A stretch of 64,000 nt of DNA from contig JAJEBV010000011.1 of NCBI GenBank assembly GCA_022822365.1, positions 22,000-85,999 of the forward strand, in the 5' to 3' direction. Each line of letters starts with the position of its first letter. Position 1 is the stretch's first letter. Position numbers and translations under genes: made by a program. This document shows, one piece after another, positions 31,740 to 41,796 of this stretch. The notes beneath the pieces were generated by a model. It did not search any database and was not told the origin of the DNA. It was given only the letters and a program-made list of their open reading frames with translations. This stretch comes from Thermoanaerobaculia bacterium. Its GTDB lineage: Bacteria > Acidobacteriota > Thermoanaerobaculia > Multivoradales > Multivoraceae.

Positions 31740-34700
31740 TCAGGGCCGGGAAGGCGGCGGCGGTGCGCCGATGTAGCGGCAATGGCCGCGCTCACCGAGC
31801 AGATCGTCGATTTCGGAGGCCACGGCATCGTCGACAGGCGCGCGGCTGCCGTTCGCGCCGGCGAGAACCGTGCGGTCCGGGAGTTCCAACTCGAATTCGA
31901 CCTCGACGCCGCCGTTCCTGCCCCGGCTGCGGCGCCTGTCGAGCAGGTCGCGCAGTTGTTCCAGCTCCTCGTTCAGGGGCTCGTCCGTGGTTCCGGCCTC
32001 GCCCCGGAGGTCGAGGTGGATGCGCAGGCGGCGGGCGAGTTTCACCGGCGCCTCTTCGACCGGCACGACCTTGCTGACCACCAGGTTCGGTTCTTCGCGC
32101 CGCCGGTCGACGCGGCCGGTGAAGAACAGCACCGCGCCACGCTCCAGTCGTTCCTCGTACTCGGCGTAGGCGTCGGCGAACAGCACGCCCTCCACGCGCG
32201 CGCTCTTGTCCTCAAGCTGGATCATCGCCATCTTCTGGCCGGGATTGCGCCCCTTCCGGGTGCGGGTGGTGCGGAGCGAGCCGAGCAGCGCTCCCAGGAC
32301 GACCTCCGTGTCGGCCGGCAGGGCCTTCAATTGCTCGACGTTCACGTTGCCGAAGCGTTCGAGCAGCTCGCGGTGGTCGTCGAGGGGATGGCTGGAGGCG
32401 AAGAACCCGAGCGCCTCCTTCTCGTGCGCCAGCAGTTCGCCGGCGGTCCAGGGCGGCACCGCCGGCAGTTCCTGGCCGGCGTCCCCGTCGGCCTCGGGCG
32501 AGTCATCCGAACCGCCGGCGAACAGCAGGCTGGCCTGGCCGCTCTCGCGGTCGGCCGCCGCCCGCTGCCCGGCCTTGACCGCTGCGCCCAGCGCATCGAC
32601 CATCGCCGCCCGCTGGTCCTTGCCGTGGATGCCGTCGAAGGCGCCGGACTTGATCAGGGCCTCGATCGTCGAGCGGTTGACGGTCTGGAGCGGCACGCGC
32701 CGGCAGAAGTCCCAGAGGCTGCTGAAGCGGCCGCCTTCCTCGCGCGCCTCGAGGATCGCCCGCACCGCTTTCTCGCCGACGCCCTTGACCGCCGACAGGC
32801 CGAAGCGGATGTGTCCGTTGCCGCTCGTCTGCTCCTCCCCGGGCTCGAACACGACATGGAAGCGGACGCCGGAGCGGTCGATGTCCGGCGCTCCGACTTC
32901 GATGCCGCGACGGCCGCCGGGGAGCTTCACGCGCGCGCATTCGTCGACGTAGTGGACCAGCTTGTCCGTGCTGTCGGCGGCATAGGTGAGGACGGCCGCC
33001 ATGTACTGGACCGGGAACCAGGTCTTGAGGTACGCCGTCTGGTACGCGAGCAGGGTGTAGCCGACCGAGTGGGACTTGTTGAAGCCGTAGCCCGCGAACT
33101 CCTCGATCAGGCCGAACAGCCGGGTCGCCTGCTGTTTCGCGAGCCCCTTGTCCCGTGCGCCGTCGACGAAGCGCTGCCGGGCCGCGTTGATCGTCTTGCG
33201 GCTCTTCTTGCTGATCGCCTTGATCAGCGTGTACGCCTCGCGGAGCGGCACGTCGCCCAGTTCGTGGACGATCTGCATGACCTGTTCCTGGTAGACCATG
33301 ATGCCGTGGGTGTCGGCCGTGTGCCGGTCGACGATCTCGTGGACCTGCGGGGTCTCTTCGCGGCCGTGCTTGCGGTCGCAGTAAGTCGGGATCAGTGCCA
33401 TCGGCCCGGGACGGAAGAGGGCGTTGGCGGCCACCAGGTCCTCGAGCCGGTCGGGCTTCATCTGCAGCAGCAGGTTGCGCATGCCCTCCGATTCGAACTG
33501 GAACGTCCCGGCGGTGTCGGCGCTGGAGAAGACCTGCAGGACCGTGGGGTCGGCGAGGTCGATGTGGTCGAGATCGAGTGGGTGCCGGCCCTCGGGGCAG
33601 GTTGGAACCGCTTCGGCGATCGCCTCGGACGGCAGGGTCTCGCGCACGAGCTGGCGGCAGCGCTCGATGATGGACAGGGTCGTCAGCCCCAGGAAGTCCA
33701 TCTTGAGCAGGCCCATCTTCTCGACCGTGGGCCCGTCCCACTGGGTCACGAGCACGTCCTTCGAGCCCTGGGTGCGGCTGGTGGCCAGTGGCACCAGGTT
33801 CTCGAGGGGCTGGGTCGCGATGACCAGTCCGGCGGCGTGGACGCCGCTGTGCCGGGTGATCCCCTCGAGTTCCCGCGCCGTGTCGATGACCTCGCGAACC
33901 TGCTCGTCGCTCTCGTACAGCTCCTTCAGTTCCTTCTCGCGGCCCAGGGCCTGCTCGATCGTCACGCCGAGTTCGGCGCCGATCAGCTTCGAGATGCGGT
34001 CGACCTGGGCGAGCGGGAGCTCGTGCACCCGTCCGACGTCGCGGATCGCGGCGCGGGCCTTCATTGTGCCGAAGGTGATGATCTGGGCGACGTAGCCGTA
34101 CTTCTCGCGGACGTACTCCAGGATCTCCGCCCGGCCGTCCTGGCAGAGGTCGATGTCGATGTCCGGGTACTCGCTGCGGTCCGGGTCGGTGAAGCGCTCG
34201 AAAAGCAGGCCGTAACGCACCGGGCAGGCGTGCGAGAGCCCGAGCGTGTAGCCGACCATCGTGCCGACGCCCGAGCCGCGCGCTGTGGCCGGGATGTCGC
34301 GCTTCCTGGCTTCGTTCACGAAGTCCCAGACGATCAGGAAGTAGGCGCTGATCCGCTTGCCGGCGAGGACCGAGAGTTCATGGTCGAGACGGCGGCGGTG
34401 CGCGTCCTCGACCCGGTCGCCGTAGCGCCAGGCGAGGCCGGCTTCGCTGAGCTCGCGCAGCGCCCGGTCGCAGTCGGCATGCAGCGCGGCCAGTTCCTCC
34501 TCGTCCGGCTGCTCGGCCAGCGGCTCCACGCGGTAGCCGGCGCAGAAGCGGTCGAACCAGGCTCCGCTGCCCGGTTCCGGCTCCGCCGTTCCCGCCGGCA
34601 GTGGAGGAGGCTCCAGGCGCTCGACGCGCACGAGCGGCGCGTGGTTGGCGGAGAAGTCGAGTTCGACGTTGCAGCGGTCGGCGATGCGGCGGGTGTTGAG

Positions 34701-35546
34701 CAGGGCCTCGGCGGTCCCGGGCCTGTCGAAGAGCTCGGCCATCTGCTCGGGACTCTTGACGTAGAGCTCCCTCGGATAGTGGAGCCGGTCCTCCTGGTCC
34801 TTCGACTTGCCGGTCGAGACGCAGATCAGCGTGTCGTGGCTGTTCCAGTCGTCGGCGGTGAGGAAGTGCGCGTCGTTGTCGCACACGATCGGCAGGTCGA
34901 GGTCGGACGCCAGACGCAGGATCTGCTCGTTGACCTCGTCCTGCTCGGGCGTCTCGTGGCTCTGCAGCTCGAGGTAGAAGCAGGGCTCCCCGGTCTCATC
35001 GGCGGGGAAGGTCTTCAGGTGCCACTCGGCTTCTCGCTTCGCCCGCTCGTAGTGGTCTTCGCCGCCGGTCTTGATGTTCCGCAAGTGGTACGCGAGGGAG
35101 GAGCCGAGGTGGCCGTTGATCGCGATCAGGCCCTCGTTCCACTGCTTGAGCGTTCCCTTGTCCATGCGGGGCTTGTAGTAGAAGCCCTCGGTGTAGCTGT
35201 CGGACGAGAGCTTGACCAGGTTTCGCCAGCCCGCTTCGTTGCGGGCCAGCAGTACCAGGTGGAAACCGCCGTCGGCGACGCCCTGGGTTTCCTTGAACCG
35301 GCGGTCGGACGTTTCCGTCCTGATGTCGGGCGCCACGTACGCCTCGATCCCCAGGATGGGCTTGACGCCCTTCTTCCGGCAGGCCTCGTAGAAGGCGACG
35401 GCGCCGAACAGGTTGCCGTGGTCGGTAAGGGCGACCGCGTCCATGCCGAGGCCGGCGATGCGGTCGACCAGGGGCACCATCCGGTTGCCGCCATCGAGCA
35501 GCGAGTACTCGGAGTGGAGGTGGAGGTGGACGAAGTCCGGTGCCAT
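31740..35546 (-). CDS. dnaE: DNA polymerase III subunit alpha
   Basis: The replicative polymerase, 1268 residues from ATG 35546. The N-terminal PHP domain begins FVHLHLHSEYSLLDG and holds ALTDHGNLFG. The polymerase core shows ARGSGVGTMVGYTLG, YPDIDIDLCQDGR (two catalytic aspartates), GVHAAGLVIA, MDFLGLTTLSII and FRPGPMALIPTY. Helix-hairpin-helix and OB-fold segments follow (FAGYGFNKSHSVGYTLLAYQ, VVLGALLGSLRTTRTRKG). The open frame extends upstream to 36284, but that part is opposite comEC and unlike any DnaE. It is slightly longer than the E. coli protein. Confidence 0.97.
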   Translation of the reverse strand: MAPDFVHLHLHSEYSLLDGGNRMVPLVDRIAGLGMDAVALTDHGNLFGAVAFYEACRKKGVKPILGIEAYVAPDIRTETSDRRFKETQGVADGGFHLVLLARNEAGWRNLVKLSSDSYTEGFYYKPRMDKGTLKQWNEGLIAINGHLGSSLAYHLRNIKTGGEDHYERAKREAEWHLKTFPADETGEPCFYLELQSHETPEQDEVNEQILRLASDLDLPIVCDNDAHFLTADDWNSHDTLICVSTGKSKDQEDRLHYPRELYVKSPEQMAELFDRPGTAEALLNTRRIADRCNVELDFSANHAPLVRVERLEPPPLPAGTAEPEPGSGAWFDRFCAGYRVEPLAEQPDEEELAALHADCDRALRELSEAGLAWRYGDRVEDAHRRRLDHELSVLAGKRISAYFLIVWDFVNEARKRDIPATARGSGVGTMVGYTLGLSHACPVRYGLLFERFTDPDRSEYPDIDIDLCQDGRAEILEYVREKYGYVAQIITFGTMKARAAIRDVGRVHELPLAQVDRISKLIGAELGVTIEQALGREKELKELYESDEQVREVIDTARELEGITRHSGVHAAGLVIATQPLENLVPLATSRTQGSKDVLVTQWDGPTVEKMGLLKMDFLGLTTLSIIERCRQLVRETLPSEAIAEAVPTCPEGRHPLDLDHIDLADPTVLQVFSSADTAGTFQFESEGMRNLLLQMKPDRLEDLVAANALFRPGPMALIPTYCDRKHGREETPQVHEIVDRHTADTHGIMVYQEQVMQIVHELGDVPLREAYTLIKAISKKSRKTINAARQRFVDGARDKGLAKQQATRLFGLIEEFAGYGFNKSHSVGYTLLAYQTAYLKTWFPVQYMAAVLTYAADSTDKLVHYVDECARVKLPGGRRGIEVGAPDIDRSGVRFHVVFEPGEEQTSGNGHIRFGLSAVKGVGEKAVRAILEAREEGGRFSSLWDFCRRVPLQTVNRSTIEALIKSGAFDGIHGKDQRAAMVDALGAAVKAGQRAAADRESGQASLLFAGGSDDSPEADGDAGQELPAVPPWTAGELLAHEKEALGFFASSHPLDDHRELLERFGNVNVEQLKALPADTEVVLGALLGSLRTTRTRKGRNPGQKMAMIQLEDKSARVEGVLFADAYAEYEERLERGAVLFFTGRVDRRREEPNLVVSKVVPVEEAPVKLARRLRIHLDLRGEAGTTDEPLNEELEQLRDLLDRRRSRGRNGGVEVEFELELPDRTVLAGANGSRAPVDDAVASEIDDLLGERGHCRYIGAPPPPSRP

Positions 35547-35703
35547 GCTCGGATGTTGAGAATCCACGCCGCGCTCGGAACCTCGAACCGGTTCGCGCCG
35601 GGCGTCGACGGCGCCTAGCATCTCACCGGCGACAGGCCGACGCAAGCGGCTGTGGAACTGGCCGCCAGGCGGCTTCGCGGCGTTCCCTTGCGTCCTAGTC
35701 AGT
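35547..35703. other. Intergenic region between dnaE and comEC
   Basis: The 157-base divergent gap should hold both promoters. No convincing -35/-10 pair, palindrome or small gene was seen. Confidence 0.4.
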
Positions 35704-37950
35704 GTGGCCGCGGCCTCGACCTCTGTCGACTGGAGTACGGCGCTGGCCCGGGCGCCGCTCCTGCCCCTGGCCGTGCTGCTGGCGGTGGCGATTCTCGCCG
35801 GCGGCAGGGAGCGCTCGTACCTTCCCGGATTCGATCCGGAACGCCCGGTCGCGGTGGACGTGGCCGTGCCCGCTCTCGGCGCCGCGGCCTGGCAGCGTAC
35901 CGACGAAGGGTGGACGGCACGAGTGGACGTCCACGCGGTGGAGCAGGCGGGGCGGCCGGTCGCCGGACCGGACCGCGCCTGGCTCCGGTTGCGCGGCGAG
36001 GGGTCGCCGCCGGCCGAGCGACGGCTTCGCGTGCGCGGGTACTTCAGCCGGAGGCCGGCGTATCGCAACCTGAACCGGTCGCGGCCGGGCGACTGGGGAC
36101 TCAACGTGAAGAGTCTGGGGCTGATCGAACCCATGGGGAGAACGCCGGGCTGGGGCCTTCGGATCGCCGCCAATCTGCGGCAGCGCCTCCTGCGCCCGCT
36201 CGACGAGACGTCGGGGCCTGGCGCCCTGCTGGCCCGGGCGCTGGTCTTCGGCGACGCGCGACGGGTGCCGCCCGAGTGGCGCACCGGGCTACGTCGAGCC
36301 GGTCTGTCCCACCTGCTCGCCGTCTCGGGGCTTCACGTCGGACTGCTCCTGGGCGGCTTCTGGTGGCTCTCCGGTGCGCTCCCGGGCCGGGTTGCCGCGG
36401 TCGGCGGGGTAGCGGTGCTGCTCTTCTATGGCTGCCTCGTCGGTCCACGGCCATCGCTGCTCCGCGCGTCGGTGATGGCGCTGCTGGTCATCCTGTCGCT
36501 GTCCGTCGAGCGGCCGCCGCAGGCGCTCAACTCTCTCTCCGCCGCGCTCCTCGTCATCCTGGCTTTCGATCCGCCTGCGGCGTTCGATCTGGGCTTCCAG
36601 CTCAGCTTTCTGGCTACCGCGGGCATCCTGGTGCTGGCGCCCCGGCTGCTGAGGTGGTGGCGGCGCCCTGCCTTCTCCGGACAGGTGCGGCGGGCGATGG
36701 TCGGCCCGGAGGCCCTGATGGTCGGGCTGGCGGCGACGATCGCCGCGCAACTCGCCACCCTGCCCGTCACCGCCTTCGAGATCGGCCTGCTGACGCCGTT
36801 CTCGCCGTTGCTCAACCTGGTCTTTGTTCCGCTCACCGCCGTCACGCTCGGCGTCTCGCTGGCCTGGGTCGGTCTGGCGTTCACGGCCTCGGTTCCCGTA
36901 CTGGGGGAGATCCTGGGACCCGGCGCTCGCCTGCTTCAGGCGCTTCTCGATCTGCTCACCCTGCCGTTCGCGTCGCTCGCACACCTGCCGGCGGGCTCCT
37001 GGCTGGCCCTGCCCTTGAGCGTCGATCCGGTCGCCGCGCTGGCGCTGGCGATCTGGCTCGGCGTCCTGGTGTCCGGGTTCCGGCGCGCCTTCTGGGGAGT
37101 GGCGCTGGTTCTGGTTTGCACTCCGGCGCTGCCGGACGACGAACCGAGCCTGGCGATGCTCGACGTGGGGCAGGGGGAGGCCATCCTGCTGCGGAGCGGC
37201 GAGCGAGGCCCGGTGATCCTGGTGGACGGCGGGGGCTACCGGCGGGGCAACTTCGCGGAGGCGGCGCTGCTTCAGGCTCTCGCGGCGGAAGGGGTTCGAC
37301 GGATCGACCTGGCGATCCTCTCGCACGGCGATTCGGACCACTGCCGTGGACTGCTCGAGTTGACGTACTACCTGAGGATCGAGCGGTTGTGGGCGGTGCC
37401 GGTGGAACTTCGCGACGGGTGCGGGCGAGCCCTTGCCGACCGCCTGGGCCGGCGGGTGCGGGGAGTGGTGCAGGGTGAAGGCGGCCAGTTCGGGGCCTGG
37501 AGTCTGGAGGTCCTCCATCCTCCGCCGGACCGCGCGGACGGCGGCAACTCCGCGTCGATGGTGGTGCGGGCGTGCGTCGACCGGTCCTGCGCGTTGCTGA
37601 CGGGGGATGTCGACGTCACGGGCGAGCGGGAACTTGTCGCGCGGGCACGGCGCCACGGCATTGCCCTCCGCAGCGACGTGCTGAAGGTGGCGCATCACGG
37701 CAGCCGGACCTCGACCGGTCCCGGGCTGCTGGCGGCGGTAAGGCCGCGTCTGGGGATCGTGTCGGCCGGCCGACGCAATCCGTACGGCCATCCCTCGCCG
37801 GAGGTCGTGTCACGGATGGAGGACCGGGGAGTCCGGGTTCTTCGCACGGACCTCCACGGCCGGATCGAGGTTCGCTTCCGCCGCGACGGTGCCGGCGGCC
37901 GGCGTCCGGTCGTGCGGGTCGCGGCCTGGCCTCGGCGCCAGGCGGAGTAG
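35704..37950 (+). CDS. comEC: ComEC/Rec2 family DNA-uptake channel protein
   Basis: A 748-residue membrane protein expected to carry single-stranded DNA across the inner membrane. Order: N-terminal helices and a DUF4131-type soluble part, the competence channel domain (LAVSGLHVGLLLGGFWW at about 200, FDLGFQLSFLATAGILVLAP, several helices to about 465), then a metallo-beta-lactamase-type domain (AMLDVGQGEAILLRSG, LSHGDSDHCRGLLEL, VAHHGSRTST, GHPSPEVV). GTG 35704 is used as the start. It is divergent from dnaE across 157 bases and 27 bases upstream of miaA. No other competence genes are in the window. Confidence 0.93.
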   Translation: MAAASTSVDWSTALARAPLLPLAVLLAVAILAGGRERSYLPGFDPERPVAVDVAVPALGAAAWQRTDEGWTARVDVHAVEQAGRPVAGPDRAWLRLRGEGSPPAERRLRVRGYFSRRPAYRNLNRSRPGDWGLNVKSLGLIEPMGRTPGWGLRIAANLRQRLLRPLDETSGPGALLARALVFGDARRVPPEWRTGLRRAGLSHLLAVSGLHVGLLLGGFWWLSGALPGRVAAVGGVAVLLFYGCLVGPRPSLLRASVMALLVILSLSVERPPQALNSLSAALLVILAFDPPAAFDLGFQLSFLATAGILVLAPRLLRWWRRPAFSGQVRRAMVGPEALMVGLAATIAAQLATLPVTAFEIGLLTPFSPLLNLVFVPLTAVTLGVSLAWVGLAFTASVPVLGEILGPGARLLQALLDLLTLPFASLAHLPAGSWLALPLSVDPVAALALAIWLGVLVSGFRRAFWGVALVLVCTPALPDDEPSLAMLDVGQGEAILLRSGERGPVILVDGGGYRRGNFAEAALLQALAAEGVRRIDLAILSHGDSDHCRGLLELTYYLRIERLWAVPVELRDGCGRALADRLGRRVRGVVQGEGGQFGAWSLEVLHPPPDRADGGNSASMVVRACVDRSCALLTGDVDVTGERELVARARRHGIALRSDVLKVAHHGSRTSTGPGLLAAVRPRLGIVSAGRRNPYGHPSPEVVSRMEDRGVRVLRTDLHGRIEVRFRRDGAGGRRPVVRVAAWPRRQAE

Positions 37951-37965
37951 GGTCGGCGTCGGGGC

Positions 37966-37971
37966 TATCCT
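37966..37971 (+). promoter_or_regulatory. Putative -10 (TATCCT) for miaA
   Basis: TATCCT ends six bases before ATG 37978, giving a possible leaderless internal transcript start after comEC. Confidence 0.45.
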
Positions 37972-37977
37972 GCAACC

Positions 37978-38970
37978 ATGTCCTCGCCTCCCTGGCAGGT
38001 GATCGCCGTCCTCGGTCCGACCGCCACCGGCAAGAGCGCGTTCGCGATGGCGTTGGCCGCCGACCTCGCCGAACGGGGCCTCACGGTCGAGTTGATCAAC
38101 GCGGACGCTCTGCAGGCCTATCGGGGACTCAGCATCGGCACGGCGAAGCCCGGACCGAGAGAGCGGACCCGGGTTCGCCATCACCTGATCGACGTCATCG
38201 AGCCGCACCGGGCGTTCTCGGCCGGGGAGTTCGCGCGACGCGCGGCGGTGGCGGTGGAAGAGATCGAAGCGCGCGGGGCGCTGCCGATCCTGGTGGGCGG
38301 CAGCGGCTTCTACCTGCTCGCGCTGTTCGAAGGGTTGGCGCCGGTGCCGCCGGTCGGCGCCGATGTGCGCGAGGCCTTGCGCGCCGACCTTCGTTCCCGC
38401 GGCCTCTGCACGCTCTTCCGGGAGCTTCGGCGGGTGGATCCGGAGAGCGCTGAGGCGCTTGACCCGGGCGATACCCAGCGCGTCCTTCGCGCGCTCGAGG
38501 TGGTGCGGGCAACCGGCCGGCCGCTGTCCGAGTGGCAGCGCCGGGGCACGGAGGACCGGCTGGAACGAAGGGTGCTGAAGGTCGGATTGACCCTGCCGAG
38601 AACCGTTCTGTACGATGCCGTGGAGAAGCGGGCCGGACGCATGCTGGAGCGCGGCTGGCTGGCCGAGGTCGAGCGCCTGCGGGAACACGCGCGCGGGCGT
38701 GGCGGTTGCTCCCTCGGGGAGTTGCCGGCGTTCCAGGCCATCGGCTACCGGCAGCTCGCCGATCACCTGGATGGGAACTTGACGCTGGAGCAGGCCTTGG
38801 AGGAAACGGTCCGGGCGACGCGCCGCTACGCCAAGCGGCAGGAGACGTGGTTCCGGAAGGAGCCGCGGGTCTGCTGGATCGACGCAGTGGCAACCGGCGA
38901 AACGGAGCGGGCGCGGAGGCGGATCGTCGAAGCGCTGATCGACGGCCGGCCGTTCGAGGCGGCGCCGTGA
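37978..38970 (+). CDS. miaA: tRNA dimethylallyltransferase
   Basis: A 330-residue enzyme that adds the dimethylallyl group to A37 of tRNAs reading UNN codons. The P-loop is VLGPTATGKSAFA; NADALQAYRGLSIGTAKP, VGGSGFYLLAL, QRVLRALEV, and FQAIGYRQLADHL with a final TRRYAKRQETWFRKE are family signatures. The length is usual. Its stop overlaps the GTG of the next gene. Confidence 0.96.
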   Translation: MSSPPWQVIAVLGPTATGKSAFAMALAADLAERGLTVELINADALQAYRGLSIGTAKPGPRERTRVRHHLIDVIEPHRAFSAGEFARRAAVAVEEIEARGALPILVGGSGFYLLALFEGLAPVPPVGADVREALRADLRSRGLCTLFRELRRVDPESAEALDPGDTQRVLRALEVVRATGRPLSEWQRRGTEDRLERRVLKVGLTLPRTVLYDAVEKRAGRMLERGWLAEVERLREHARGRGGCSLGELPAFQAIGYRQLADHLDGNLTLEQALEETVRATRRYAKRQETWFRKEPRVCWIDAVATGETERARRRIVEALIDGRPFEAAP

Positions 38971-40301
38971 GGGCCGCCCGCCGCGTGGCGGCGCTGCTCG
39001 TCGCCTGCCTGTGGGGCGTCGCCTGCGTGACGACGGCCATTGTCGAAGCGCCGCCTGAGGTCACCGAGCTCGACACCGGCATTCGCTCCTTTCTCCGTGA
39101 ACCGCTTCTCGGCTACGAGGGCAACATCCCGGAGCAGAGCCGCTACGAGCTGGCCGCGGCGTCGGCGGCGCTGAGGCGCGGCGAGGTCGAGGTCGCCCGT
39201 ACGAGCGCGGAGACGCTGCTCGGCATCGACCCGACGCTGCTGCCGGCCTCCGTGTTGCTGGCCCAGACCCACTTCGCGGCCGGTGAGAACGCGCTGGCGG
39301 TCGACCTCCTGGCGGCGCCGCTGGCGGCTCGTCCCGGCTACACGGCGGGTCAGCTCGTCTATGCGCGGGCGGCGGAACGGACCGGTGACGCGGTCGCCGC
39401 CTATCGGGCCTACCGGAGCATCGCGGCCCTCGATGAGGTCGCGGCGGAGCGCGCCGCGGCGCTCGAGGACGAGGCCATTGCGGAGTTGAGCGACCGGATC
39501 GCCGCGGCCATCGACGGCGGCGGGATCGCGGATGCTGCCGCGGCGCTCGAGGTCCTCCGTGCGTGGTCGCCGGGCGACCGGGCGGTCGCCGACCTGGAAC
39601 GGCGCCTGGCGCGAGCCCGCGGGGACACCGGGGCCGAACTGGCGGCGACGCGCGAACTCGTTGCGGCCGGCAACGACTCGCTGGAAGTGCTCCATCGCCA
39701 GGCCGCGTTGGAACTCGAGGCTGGCGACGCCCGCCGGGGACTCGAGCTGTACGAAGATCTCGCCCGACGGCATCCCGGCAACGGCGAGATCGCGGCGGGT
39801 CTGGCCGCGGCTCGCTTCACCTGGCGAACCAGGCTGCTGCCGGAGAGCGTGCGTGAGCTCTTCGAGGCCTCGAGTCTCCTGCGCGGCGACTTCGCGGCGC
39901 TCACGGCCTGGCTCGTGCCCGGCATCCGAACCGGGCCGGCCGGCAGCACGGTGATCGTCAGTGACATCCTGGAGCATCCGCATCGTCGCGAGATCGCGCG
40001 GCTCCTCAACCTGGGACTGATGGAGCCGGCGGACGCGGCCGTGCGCCGCTTCGGGCCGAACAACTACATGCGTCGCGGTCCGGCACTGGCCACGCTGCTC
40101 CGGATGCCGGGCCGGGTCGGCGGCGGCGCGGCCTGCGTCGGCGAGGCGGGCGGCCCGGCCGCGGACGACGTGGACGCCGTGTGTGAGGCTGCCCTGCGCT
40201 GCCGGCTCATCTCGGAACCGGCGGAGTGCCGCCCGGAACGGGCGATCTCGGGGCCGGAGGCGGTGGAGGCACTGCGTCGGACGCTGCACCTGATTCAGTA
40301 A
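38967..40301 (+). CDS. TPR-containing lipoprotein of unknown function
   Basis: A 444-residue protein starting at GTG 38967, which overlaps the miaA stop (GTGA). The signal ends in a lipobox (ALLVACLWGVAC). Residues about 45-290 are alanine-rich paired helices of the tetratricopeptide type (YELAAASAALRRGEVEVARTSAETLL, LELYEDLARRHPGN). The C-terminal 150 residues hold STVIVSDILEHPHRREIARLLNLG and a cysteine-containing tail without repeats. It resembles S-layer-homology or assembly lipoproteins with TPR only in outline; I do not recognise the family. Confidence 0.8.
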   Translation: MRAARRVAALLVACLWGVACVTTAIVEAPPEVTELDTGIRSFLREPLLGYEGNIPEQSRYELAAASAALRRGEVEVARTSAETLLGIDPTLLPASVLLAQTHFAAGENALAVDLLAAPLAARPGYTAGQLVYARAAERTGDAVAAYRAYRSIAALDEVAAERAAALEDEAIAELSDRIAAAIDGGGIADAAAALEVLRAWSPGDRAVADLERRLARARGDTGAELAATRELVAAGNDSLEVLHRQAALELEAGDARRGLELYEDLARRHPGNGEIAAGLAAARFTWRTRLLPESVRELFEASSLLRGDFAALTAWLVPGIRTGPAGSTVIVSDILEHPHRREIARLLNLGLMEPADAAVRRFGPNNYMRRGPALATLLRMPGRVGGGAACVGEAGGPAADDVDAVCEAALRCRLISEPAECRPERAISGPEAVEALRRTLHLIQ

Positions 40302-40379
40302 CGTCGTCGGTCGGCAACGTCGAACCCGCCATGCCGGTCCGGGGCAAGGCCGCCACGAATCGACCATCCGGAGCACCTC

Positions 40380-41021
40380 ATGACCGCAGCCGCTTCTTCC
40401 GTCGTCAACCCTGCCTCCGCCGTTGCGACGCTCGACCGGGAGCGGGCGATCGTTCTGGTCATCGACCTCCAGGGCCGGCTGGTGGACCTGATGGACCGGT
40501 CCCGGATGCTGCTCGACGGTACCGCGAGGCTGCTGCGCCTGGCGCAGTTGTTCGACCTGCCGGTGATCGTCACCGAGCAGTATCCGCAGGGGCTGGGGTC
40601 GACCCGCGAAGAGGTGGAGGCGGTGATCCTGGAAACGGATCCGGAGGGCGGCCGTACGTGGCGGGTGGAGAAGGACTCCTTCGGCTGCTGCGGCGTGCCG
40701 GCGTTCGAGGCGGCTCTGGATGCCGCGAGGCCGGGACTGCCGGCGCCCGACCGCCAGGTCGTCGTGGCGGGGATCGAGGCGCACATCTGCGTCGTGCAGA
40801 CCGTGCTCGATCTGATGGCGCGCGGGACCGACGTCCACGTCTGCTGGGACTGCGTCAGCTCGCGCGGCGAGGAGTACCGCCGCCACGCGCTCGAGCGGAT
40901 GGGCAACGCGGGCGCCCAGATCACGAACCACGAGTCCGTCGCCTTCGAGCTCGCCAGAGACAAGAACCACCCGCACTTCAAGGGAGTGAACCGGCTCCTG
41001 AGAGAGGGACAGATCGCGTGA
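40380..41021 (+). CDS. Isochorismatase family cysteine hydrolase
   Basis: A 213-residue cytoplasmic hydrolase with the complete catalytic triad of the family: Asp29 (VLVIDLQGRLVD), Lys98 (VEKDSFGCCG) and Cys137 (AGIEAHICVVQTVLDL). The cis-peptide segment EAHIC is typical of the YcaC/nicotinamidase branch rather than of true isochorismatases. The substrate is unknown. It begins the long plus-strand run after a 78-base gap and its stop shares one base with the next start (TGATG). Confidence 0.9.
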   Translation: MTAAASSVVNPASAVATLDRERAIVLVIDLQGRLVDLMDRSRMLLDGTARLLRLAQLFDLPVIVTEQYPQGLGSTREEVEAVILETDPEGGRTWRVEKDSFGCCGVPAFEAALDAARPGLPAPDRQVVVAGIEAHICVVQTVLDLMARGTDVHVCWDCVSSRGEEYRRHALERMGNAGAQITNHESVAFELARDKNHPHFKGVNRLLREGQIA

Positions 41022-41722
41022 TGCTCGCCGGCCCGCGCCTCGTCCGGGCCGTGTTGCCGGCGCTGCTGTGCCTGCCGGTTGCCGCGCAGACACCCGCCGG
41101 CACGGGCGAGGCGGAGGCGGCTGTCCGCGCGACCTTCGAGGCCTACCGCCAGGCGTTGATGGCCGGCGATGGCGAGTTGGCGGCCTCCCTGGTCGATCGG
41201 GAGACCGGGGAGTACTACCGGCAGCTCAAGAGGCTGGTGCTCGAGGGAAGCGAGGAGGAAGTCCGCCAGCGCACGTTCGTCGACCGTTTCCTGGTCGTCG
41301 CCTTCCGCCATCAGTTCGCCAGCGACGAACTGGCGGCGATGGAACTTGCGGACGTGATCGTGCGGGCGATGGATCTGGGCTGGATCAACTCCGCGGCGAT
41401 CGAGCAGCTCGCGATCGGCACCATCCGTATCGAGGGAAATGGCCCGGTCGAGGGAAACGAGGCCGTGGCCGCGGCCCGAACCCGGGCCTCGCTCGAGGAC
41501 CCCTCCCTTGCCGGCGGGTTGGATGAACTCGAGTACCGCTTCGTGAACGAGGACGGGCAGTGGAAGTTCCGGTTCAGCTCTTTCATCTCTTCGATCGACG
41601 CTGTGATGCGGAACCTCGCGGCGCAGCTCGGGGCGGACGAGGACGACCTCATCTTCACCCTGGTCGAGTCCCTGACCGGTGTCGAAGTGCTGCCCGAGGT
41701 CTGGGAATCGCACGACCGCTGA
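41021..41722 (+). CDS. Small secreted protein of unknown function
   Basis: A 233-residue protein with a signal peptide (LVRAVLPALLCLPVAAQ). The N-terminal half (EAAVRATFEAYRQALMAGDGELAASLVD) has the helix pattern of NTF2/SnoaL-like folds, but I recognise no family. ATG 41021 overlaps the isochorismatase stop; GTG 41018 is an in-frame alternative. It is 86 bases before the second DUF4159 gene and may be the first exported part of the MoxR-linked group. Confidence 0.75.
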   Translation: MLAGPRLVRAVLPALLCLPVAAQTPAGTGEAEAAVRATFEAYRQALMAGDGELAASLVDRETGEYYRQLKRLVLEGSEEEVRQRTFVDRFLVVAFRHQFASDELAAMELADVIVRAMDLGWINSAAIEQLAIGTIRIEGNGPVEGNEAVAAARTRASLEDPSLAGGLDELEYRFVNEDGQWKFRFSSFISSIDAVMRNLAAQLGADEDDLIFTLVESLTGVEVLPEVWESHDR

Positions 41723-41796
41723 CCGGGCAGGATTGCTGGAGGATCGAGGGCCCCGCGGGGACTCCGGCTGGCCGACCGTCAGGCCGTTCAGTGCGG

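Noticed and set aside
31524..35618. A 1364-codon plus-strand frame opposite dnaE
   Set aside because: It is an antisense frame caused by the GC-rich codon use of dnaE. It shows no domain, signal or ribosome site.
35547..36284. N-terminal extension of dnaE
   Set aside because: The frame stays open opposite comEC, but its translation has no family features and the PHP domain starts normally at the ATG at 35546.
41745..41790. A further copy of the palindromic repeat (CTGGCCGACCGTCAGGCCG)
   Set aside because: Only a loose match: neither the GCCGGCC/GGCCGGC stem nor the GCACCGACAG flank is present.
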